IMG/VR virus record: IMGVR_UViG_3300025645_000466
Location: 1-23,395 of that record
Reading direction: 5' to 3' (one strand)
Length of the DNA stretch: 23,395 bases
Source of the DNA: a virus
In this document: one piece after another, positions 18,151-23,395 of the stretch
Position numbering within the stretch: position 1 is the stretch's first letter
Layout: every line of letters begins with the position of its first letter
Notes under the pieces: generated by a model
What the model was told of the DNA's origin: nothing
The model's input: only the letters and a program-made list of their open reading frames with translations
Database searches by the model: none
Translations under genes and position numbers: made by a program

Positions 18151-18185
18151 CGTGAAAAGCCCAAGGTTTTCACGCCCCTTTCACG
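18151..18185. repeat. Three copies of a CGTGAAA motif (two in one orientation, one inverted)
   Basis: CGTGAAAA (18151-18158) is followed by its reverse complement TTTTCACG (18167-18174) and then by another TTTCACG (18179-18185). The first pair forms an 8-bp inverted repeat with an 8-base spacer. The cluster lies in the non-coding interval upstream of the head operon and could be a regulator-binding array or an RNA hairpin. Confidence 0.55.
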
Positions 18186-18195
18186 TTAATGGAAT

Positions 18196-18234
18196 TTTAA
18201 ACCGCTTTTATTGATGCGGAAAAAGCGGTTTAAA
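18196..18234. repeat. Perfect 14-bp inverted repeat
   Basis: TTTAAACCGCTTTT (18196-18209) and AAAAGCGGTTTAAA (18221-18234) are perfect reverse complements around an 11-base spacer. A T-rich run does not follow the minus-strand stem as in the terminator nearby. It could be a second hairpin protecting the upstream mRNA 3' end, or a protein-binding site. The AT-rich stem base and long spacer make both possible. Confidence 0.75.
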
Positions 18235-18256
18235 TCATTGAGATAATTTGGAACAC

Positions 18257-18284
18257 AAAAAAACCACACATTTCTGTGTGGTTT
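18257..18284 (-). terminator. Strong intrinsic terminator after the PAPS-reductase-like gene
   Basis: On the minus strand AAACCACACA (18284-18275) pairs perfectly with TGTGTGGTTT (18270-18261) around a 4-base loop, and the T-run continues to 18257. It is 28 bases after the stop of the upstream gene. It closes the packaging/modification operon. Confidence 0.9.
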
Positions 18285-18311
18285 CTTGGTTGATGTATTT
18301 TATTCCTTTTT

Positions 18312-19199
18312 TTACACCCCGCACATTCCTTCGCACTCGGCTTTAAAATCCCAAACCTGCTGACCCTTATCTTCATCATTATCAAAATCAATCTCATCAA
18401 GCGGTTTGCATGAATTATGCAAATAAACCTCCATTTTCATTGCTCGATCTGTTTTGCCTAATTCTCTGATTTTTTTATCAAACTCAATTGCCTTATTGAA
18501 ATATTTTGGATCATTGTCACGCATTCGCCTCCATTCGTGATCACTGTGAAATGGGCAATAATAACAAGCAGAACGCGGTGGGTTTGGAAAACCCCTGTCT
18601 TTCATCCATTCAATAATCTTGGAGCGAGTCATTTTTAATTCCAATAATGGGTATCTTAATTGAGTCCAATGCTGCCTTGCTTCTTTTGCTCGCTGTATTT
18701 CGTCCCAAGAGATTCCAATCCATTGAGTGACAGTAATGTGTTTTTGCCCTCTCTTAATCTCACACAATTCCTTTATCTTTTTTTCAATTGGTTTAATTTT
18801 GTAATCTGCTGTGCAACTTCTGCCAATTGCTGCTGTCTTTTTACCATCTGGCAAGATGCCAAACATCGGAATGATTCGACGCATATATTTTTCGCCAATT
18901 TCATAATTGATTGCCTTTTTAGTAGCGACCGCAGGCTTCAATTGATTTTCAGTAAGATTGCCATGTCTAACAGTATGAATTGGAAATGGATGTGGTGCTT
19001 TATTTATTAAACCGCGCAAAGTTTCCAGCCACTCATATACTTCATCTGGTTCTGCGCCAACGTCTGCAAAGATTGCAAAATCTGGCAATGGAGTTATATC
19101 GCCGTATGCAGCCATCAACGCAAGCGCAGAGGATTGAACCCCTGCACCCAAGTTGAGAACATTAAATTCTGTTTCTTCTGGTTTCTTAAATGGGTTCAT
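18312..19199 (-). CDS. PAPS reductase / ATP-pyrophosphatase family protein
   Basis: This 295-residue protein has the N-type ATP-pyrophosphatase fold signature. The P-loop is NLGAGVQSSALALMA (residues 16-30), where the usual SGGKDS is GAGVQSS. The second motif is FADVGAEPDEVYEWL (45-59). Cysteines at C129 (SCTADYKIKPI), C212 and C215 (ACYYCPFHSD) and C289/C293 at the end (CEGMCGV) could bind iron-sulphur or zinc. Family members adenylate a substrate, and relatives include PAPS reductases, DndC and tRNA thiolases. A phage copy next to ParB, Mom-like and terminase genes suggests nucleic-acid modification rather than sulphate assimilation. It is followed by a strong terminator. Confidence 0.8.
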   Translation of the reverse strand: MNPFKKPEETEFNVLNLGAGVQSSALALMAAYGDITPLPDFAIFADVGAEPDEVYEWLETLRGLINKAPHPFPIHTVRHGNLTENQLKPAVATKKAINYEIGEKYMRRIIPMFGILPDGKKTAAIGRSCTADYKIKPIEKKIKELCEIKRGQKHITVTQWIGISWDEIQRAKEARQHWTQLRYPLLELKMTRSKIIEWMKDRGFPNPPRSACYYCPFHSDHEWRRMRDNDPKYFNKAIEFDKKIRELGKTDRAMKMEVYLHNSCKPLDEIDFDNDEDKGQQVWDFKAECEGMCGV

Positions 19200-19200
19200 A

Positions 19201-19509
19201 TTACAAAAGTTTAAGTGCTAATTTTAAAATGGCTTTGAATTTGTTTGTGTCAGATTCGCGTGTAAATTTAAAGTTGTTTCCGGAAGTTGCATAATAAGCA
19301 TCCCCATGATCATAAACCATGCATAAGCATTCCCCGCCTGTATTTACATCAATCACAATTTCCTGCAATTTATTGTCCCAGCGTTCACAAAAATTCAATT
19401 CAAAGTTTTTTGTGAAAATTTTGCCAGTCTCTTCACCGCCATTGTCTTTGCTGGATACTGTAAATTCTACGTTATTTGTGATTAATTTCTGATTTTTCAT
19501 TTTATTCAT
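19201..19509 (-). CDS. Small protein after terminase (unknown)
   Basis: The chosen start is ATG 19509 (102 residues), which follows an A-rich leader like those of its neighbours. The frame is also open from ATG 19572, 12 bases after the terminase stop; that form would add a hydrophobic/basic segment (MIGFISLLHASKQFLRRIKS). The body is beta-rich: VEFTVSSKDNGGEETGKIFT, FELNFCERWDNKLQEIVIDV, ECLCMVYDHGDAYYATSGNN, ending in a helix KFKAILKLALKLL. No family recognised. It ends 1 base before the PAPS-reductase-like gene, suggesting co-translation. Confidence 0.6.
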   Translation of the reverse strand: MNKMKNQKLITNNVEFTVSSKDNGGEETGKIFTKNFELNFCERWDNKLQEIVIDVNTGGECLCMVYDHGDAYYATSGNNFKFTRESDTNKFKAILKLALKLL

Positions 19510-19584
19510 ATTTGATTTTATTCGTCGCAAGAATTGCTTCGATGCATGCAACAAACTAATAAAACCAATCATTGTCAATACAAT

Positions 19585-21369
19585 CTATTCATCAACTGCA
19601 ATAATTTCAGTTCCAAGTGATTTGCACATTGCCGCGCAAACCATCTGCATTGCCTCGCAGTCATAAAAGTGATCATTGTTTTTGTCCCGATTAATCCAAT
19701 CATAATAAACTGAGCCATCTGGTCTTTCCTTTGCGATCTTTACCCAAGCATTGATTTGCCGTTCATACATCTGCCCAGCATTGTCGGCATAAGTCCAAAT
19801 CGGATTGCCCCGATGATCTTTCAGCGACCGCATCAAGCTAAGTCGATTCTTTGCTGATTGCTTTGAAAAGAAGAACTGCCCAACTCTTGCGCCTCGGCTC
19901 ATTGCCGTTCCGTCATAAGCATCCACTGGTTTTAAATCTGAGTAAATGCGCCGGAATCCATCTTGGTTCATATAATCCTTTGACGCATCACCACGGAAAA
20001 CCATCCATCCATTTTCTAAAGCAATCCGATGCACTTGGTTTGTATTGTAATTGCCATCTAAAAAGACCCGGCAAGCTCCGCCGCTTCCAAGTTGATGTTG
20101 TGGGATTTTCCACTTGTCGCAAGCTTCCCGGATTTCTGCCGTTGTTATTACTTTGCGACAATCCAAAAGCCTTGACCGCAAAGTGCCATCAACAATTGCC
20201 CAAGACCGGATTAAATAATAGTAATGATCTTTTTGAACGTCCACAGTGCAGAAGATAAATTGCCCGGCTGCGTCCCAAACTTCATTCAACTCATATCCAC
20301 CCATTGCATTTGCTTGAATGTCGGCAGACATATAATCATTGACCGCCCAACTTTCTGCAAGCCGCTTGCGTATAAAATTCTCTAAAGAATCAAGATTGCC
20401 CCGTTCCCGGTCAACTTGTGAAAGTTTAAATTGCTCAACTAACTTTGGCCAAGGAATGTGCGCCAATGCATTGTAATTAAAAAAGTCAATATTTTCATCA
20501 CCATCCGGATTCAAAGAAATATATTTGCCAGACAAGTTCCGGGCTTTCTGCTTCCCAATGTCTGAGCTAAGTTTTCCGCCACACAATTGACATTCATAAT
20601 AAACAGAAGCGGCCAGCAAAACAAAATCAATCCTTCCATCTTCTTTTAAATAATCTTCTTTTGCTGCCCATCTCATTCCACCAACTGGGACTTCATCACC
20701 AATTGCATTTGCTCGCCAAATGTAAGGAATAAATTCTTTGCAACAATCACACTTAATGTGCCAAGTCTTTTGAGTTGATCTTTCCCACATCTCATCAAGT
20801 TCACTTCCTTTAGTTTGCCCGGAAGTTGGCAGAAACATTTGGCTGCTCCAAGAATAAGAACTCATCCGGTCTCGAATCTGGTCAAGCCAATTATCTTTGT
20901 AAGCCCAAGCTTCATCACAAGTAATTCGCTCAAGTGTCTTTGAATTTCTAGCAGCCAAGACATTTGCAGACAACAATCGGATTGCACCAAAATCACTTGA
21001 AGTAAAAAACTTAGTGCGCCTGTATGCTTGTTTTGGGATTAAGCCTAAAACTGATTCAGTTGAATCAATTAATGGTGTAAATTTATCATCTGAAAATTCT
21101 TTCAGTGCAGCCTCGGTCAAGTCATACATTGCCGCCCGTCCCGGCTCAATTTGCAAAGCGTAAAGATGCCACAACTGAGATAAAAGCGTTTTAATGTGCT
21201 GCACTGAGCCAATTAATCCAATTGTTTTTCCTCTTACATTTACCAGTGACTGAAATGGCTCAACAATCAATGGATGATTGTCCGGATTAAATGAACCATA
21301 ATCCAAAAGAATATTTTTTTTGCACCATTCAATTGGCTCAACTGTCTTATATTTATTAAGAACTTTCAT
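19585..21369 (-). CDS. Terminase large subunit, GpA family
   Basis: The best start is ATG 21369 (594 residues); a TTG one codon earlier is less likely. The protein has the lambda GpA-type layout. The ATPase P-loop region is at about 54-61 (GSVQHIKT), a divergent form without the usual glycine before Lys. Walker B is ITCDEAW (149-155), preceded by ARNSKTLER. The coupling region LPTSGQTKGSELDEMWERS follows. A four-or-more-cysteine zinc module lies at 207-210 and 260-263 (CDCC, CQLC). The nuclease domain starts at D377 (CTVDVQKDHYY) with D438 (FLDGNY) and a C-terminal acidic site near DHFYDCEA (566-572). It cuts concatemers and pumps DNA into proheads. It overlaps the small subunit gene by 14 bases. 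Confidence 0.93.
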   Translation of the reverse strand: MKVLNKYKTVEPIEWCKKNILLDYGSFNPDNHPLIVEPFQSLVNVRGKTIGLIGSVQHIKTLLSQLWHLYALQIEPGRAAMYDLTEAALKEFSDDKFTPLIDSTESVLGLIPKQAYRRTKFFTSSDFGAIRLLSANVLAARNSKTLERITCDEAWAYKDNWLDQIRDRMSSYSWSSQMFLPTSGQTKGSELDEMWERSTQKTWHIKCDCCKEFIPYIWRANAIGDEVPVGGMRWAAKEDYLKEDGRIDFVLLAASVYYECQLCGGKLSSDIGKQKARNLSGKYISLNPDGDENIDFFNYNALAHIPWPKLVEQFKLSQVDRERGNLDSLENFIRKRLAESWAVNDYMSADIQANAMGGYELNEVWDAAGQFIFCTVDVQKDHYYYLIRSWAIVDGTLRSRLLDCRKVITTAEIREACDKWKIPQHQLGSGGACRVFLDGNYNTNQVHRIALENGWMVFRGDASKDYMNQDGFRRIYSDLKPVDAYDGTAMSRGARVGQFFFSKQSAKNRLSLMRSLKDHRGNPIWTYADNAGQMYERQINAWVKIAKERPDGSVYYDWINRDKNNDHFYDCEAMQMVCAAMCKSLGTEIIAVDE

Positions 21370-22177
21370 CAATTAAATCAACCCCTTGCAAATAGTTTTC
21401 CCCTTCAGACTGGAAGCATTCCACCACCCAAATTGGAAGATTCACTTGGCTGTCTGATTTAATTAAAACCTTTAACCCTTCAAATATCCGGCCGCCCAAG
21501 ATTGCTGGAGACAATATTTGATATATTTTAGCTGGTGAATCTTCAGCCGCCAGCACTTCGGCAATCTCTTTAATTTGAGCCCGGATGCATGCATTGCCCC
21601 CATAAATCATTGCCCGGATAATCCGCTCGGCTTCTTCCCGTGCAATTGCTTCTCCGCTTTCAATATTAAGCTTTTTTTGATGCGCTTGAAGCTCACGCAA
21701 GCTTTTATCAGTTTTGAGTAAAAGATCATTCCAATATTTAATTTGATTTTGATCATTTCGCTTTGCCGCTTTGCTTAACTTTTTAAAATAGAAGTCACGC
21801 AACTTTTCTTGGCTTTCAAATTCTTCCCCAATATCTTCATCAGTTGTTTTATCAATCTGAGTAAATCCTTTTTTAATTTGCCATTTTATAAATTCATTTG
21901 GAACAATCTTTTGATTTATCACCCAAAGATTTAATGCTTCATCATTATCTAATGGAGCGTTTGCTTTCTTCCATCTGTTAATTGTTTTGGTGCAAGTGTG
22001 ATATTCTTTTGCCATCTGGGCAATAGTTCGCTTTTCACGCAATCCATTTGCTTTTGATTCTTCATCGTCAAGTGTCCTTTTTTCCGCTGCCGTTAAAGGC
22101 TTTCCGGCTTTAACCTTAGACAGAATGTTTGCAATGTTTCGTTTCCGAATGGCATCAAATGGTATCTCTTGAGCCAT
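21356..22177 (-). CDS. Terminase small subunit
   Basis: This 273-residue protein directly precedes and overlaps the large subunit. Residues 49-72 form a helix-turn-helix (RTIAQMAKEYHTCTKTINRW), the DNA-recognition unit of small terminases. Residues 110-190 are charged helices (KLRDFYFKKLSKAAKRNDQN, KSLRELQAHQKKLNIESGEA) suited to oligomerisation. The C-terminal part is mixed alpha/beta. It would recognise the cos or pac site and recruit the large subunit. The N-terminus is basic and helical. It begins 3 bases after the Mom-like gene's stop, so the modification and packaging genes are expressed together. Confidence 0.8.
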   Translation of the reverse strand: MAQEIPFDAIRKRNIANILSKVKAGKPLTAAEKRTLDDEESKANGLREKRTIAQMAKEYHTCTKTINRWKKANAPLDNDEALNLWVINQKIVPNEFIKWQIKKGFTQIDKTTDEDIGEEFESQEKLRDFYFKKLSKAAKRNDQNQIKYWNDLLLKTDKSLRELQAHQKKLNIESGEAIAREEAERIIRAMIYGGNACIRAQIKEIAEVLAAEDSPAKIYQILSPAILGGRIFEGLKVLIKSDSQVNLPIWVVECFQSEGENYLQGVDLIDESS

Positions 22178-22179
22178 AA

Positions 22180-22830
22180 TTAATGGAGCGTATTGGTCAG
22201 AGTTGCACTGCCCTTTTCAGACTGGATGTCTGATGTGTCACTGGTTTCACTTAATACGCGCTTTGGATAAGGTTTTGAAAGTTTTGATACACTATTAAAC
22301 ATTGAGTTGTCAAGCGGCATCAAATACCTGTGTTTGCCTTTTGCAACCCTAGTTTTTGTATTTTTATTCATTTTGTAAAATGCTCCGCGCATGTGAACCC
22401 ATCTGCCATCAATAAAAACTTCAGTTGTCTCAGTTGAAGTCCCAGAATAAATCCAATTGGTTGCTTGATAAATTCCACCATGATGCCCTTGGTTTTGATC
22501 AGCAAAAGAAACAATTAATTTCAAGCCTTTGCAATTTCTCTTTAAGAATTTAAAAGCAATTGCCATAATTCTGCTCACTGGCGTTTGATGTTTAGTTAAA
22601 GCAATGCGAACTAGCTCACAAACTTCACTTTGATTCAATCCAAATTTATTGCCAAGAAATGGTGATGCGCCTCGGCCAAAAATAACCGCGCCAATATATT
22701 GGCCATGTTCCCAAACCCCAACTTTAACTAATTTCCCAACTGGAAGGCATTTGCTATAATGCCAATTAACACACGCATGCTTTGCCGCTTCATGTGTCGC
22801 CCAATCTATTTTCAAATCAGATTTTTTCAT
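22180..22830 (-). CDS. Mom-like DNA-modification protein (GNAT-like fold)
   Basis: This 216-residue protein matches phage Mom-like proteins. Marked residues are H24-Y25 in NWHYSKCLPVGKLV, the strand VGVWEHGQYIGAVIFGRGAS, CELVRIAL with E72 and R75, SRIMAIAFKFLK, and the highly characteristic SFADQNQGHHGGIYQATNW (residues 108-126) followed by YSG. In phage Mu, Mom converts adenine in DNA to N6-(1-acetamido)-adenine and protects against restriction. The C-terminal tail (TSDTSDIQSEKGSATLTNTL) is also typical of Mom-like phage proteins. It overlaps the ParB-like stop (ATGA) and precedes the terminase. Whether this protein makes the Mu product or another acyl-type modification cannot be read from sequence. 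Confidence 0.82.
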   Translation of the reverse strand: MKKSDLKIDWATHEAAKHACVNWHYSKCLPVGKLVKVGVWEHGQYIGAVIFGRGASPFLGNKFGLNQSEVCELVRIALTKHQTPVSRIMAIAFKFLKRNCKGLKLIVSFADQNQGHHGGIYQATNWIYSGTSTETTEVFIDGRWVHMRGAFYKMNKNTKTRVAKGKHRYLMPLDNSMFNSVSKLSKPYPKRVLSETSDTSDIQSEKGSATLTNTLH

Positions 22831-23345
22831 GGATTATGCTCATTATTTCTTGAGTCAAAAACATGATCGCAGCTTGGGCACTTTACAAATTTAGGTTCAA
22901 GCTCATCGAGTTGTCCCTGTTCATCTTCATTTCCCGGATTAAAATCTGGTGTGTTTATATTAATTTCATCTTCAGAAAATCCAGTTAAATCCAAATCGAA
23001 ATTATCTTCAAGCAGTCTTTCGATCTCGGCCGCTAAAGCTTCTTCATCCCAGCCTGCATTTAAAGCAAGTTTGTTGTCCGCAATTACGTATGCCCTCCGC
23101 TGAGGATCGCTCAAATGGCCAAGCCTTATGCATGGCAAAACTTCCATCCCTAATTTCTGAGCGGCCAATAATCGGCCATGACCGGCAATAACTCCATTGG
23201 CTGAGTCAATTAGAATTGGGTTTGTAAATCCAAATTCTTTAATGCTAGAAGCAATTTGCGCAACCTGTTTTTCGTTGTGCGTCCTAGTGTTTCCGGAATA
23301 AGGAATTAACTTTTCAATTTTCAGTTCTTCAATTTTTTGGGACAT
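22827..23345 (-). CDS. ParB-like nuclease-domain protein, short form with zinc half-knuckle
   Basis: From ATG 23345 the protein has 172 residues; the open frame extends upstream to a TTG with no support. Residues 5-100 are a ParB N-terminal domain: KLIPYSGNTRTHNEKQVAQI, IKEFGFTNPILID, the GxxxAGHGRLLAA box (NGVIAGHGRLLAAQKLG) and a helix region SDPQRRAYVIADNKLALNAG. It then stops after DLTGFSEDEI, where longer relatives continue into a DNA methyltransferase. The C-terminus instead has KCPSCDHVFDS, half of a zinc-binding motif. It may bind DNA and guide modification with the neighbouring Mom-like protein. The leader lacks an SD. Function is inferred from context. Confidence 0.85.
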   Translation of the reverse strand: MSQKIEELKIEKLIPYSGNTRTHNEKQVAQIASSIKEFGFTNPILIDSANGVIAGHGRLLAAQKLGMEVLPCIRLGHLSDPQRRAYVIADNKLALNAGWDEEALAAEIERLLEDNFDLDLTGFSEDEININTPDFNPGNEDEQGQLDELEPKFVKCPSCDHVFDSRNNEHNP

Positions 23346-23395
23346 AATATTAAATTTTAAATTTGCGTAGAAAAGCAAGAGAAGTCCTCTTACCA

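Noticed and set aside
23346-23378. TTG-initiated extension of the ParB-like gene
   Set aside because: The ParB homology starts after ATG 23345 and the TTG has no ribosome-binding site.
23377-23391. AAGAG/CTCTT inverted repeat at the right edge
   Set aside because: Five-base arms near the edge are not enough for a site, and the sequence beyond is not available.

Overview
The window is a contiguous piece of a tailed-phage genome (free phage or prophage; the sequence does not say which). It shows a siphovirus-like gene order: lambda/GpA-type terminase, lambda-type portal, ClpP-like capsid protease, major capsid, neck and tail-tube genes, and a 782-residue tape measure. All credible genes lie on the minus strand, so the window reads from right to left. 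I saw no tRNA, rRNA, CRISPR array, transposase or integrase. The host cannot be named. The DNA is moderately AT-rich, and most start codons lack a clear Shine-Dalgarno sequence and instead follow A-rich or A/C-rich leaders. That would suit a host using SD-independent initiation, but this is inference.

Layout in transcription order. (1) 23345-18312: ParB-like protein, Mom-like DNA-modification protein, terminase small and large subunits, a small unknown protein and a PAPS-reductase/ATP-pyrophosphatase-family protein, closed by a strong terminator. (2) 18311-18079: a non-coding regulatory interval with a terminator, a perfect 14-bp inverted repeat, a three-copy CGTGAAA motif and a candidate promoter. 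(3) 18078-13961: head genes (gpW-like candidate, portal, protease, major capsid), ending in a terminator. (4) 13899-10523: a small protein bracketed by two terminators, then an unknown structural protein, neck proteins, tail terminator, tail tube and a 57-residue GTG-start gene. (5) 10463-3842: after another terminator, a tape-measure chaperone candidate, tape measure with three 60-residue repeats, two unknown tail proteins and a 722-residue tail fibre with a BspA-like leucine-rich repeat end. (6) 3842-2125: two small membrane proteins (holin candidates) and a metallophosphoesterase with an N-terminal DNA-binding-like region. (7) 2124-1: a candidate promoter with an overlapping palindromic operator, then a recombination module: small ORF, RecT annealase, coiled-coil protein and a DUF669-like protein cut by the window edge.

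The most interesting features are the ParB/Mom/PAPS-reductase set around the terminase, which suggests chemically modified virion DNA, and the placement of intrinsic terminators just after the major capsid and tail-tube genes, which looks like transcriptional step-down of the most abundant structural proteins. Endolysin, replication and lysogeny genes are not in the window.
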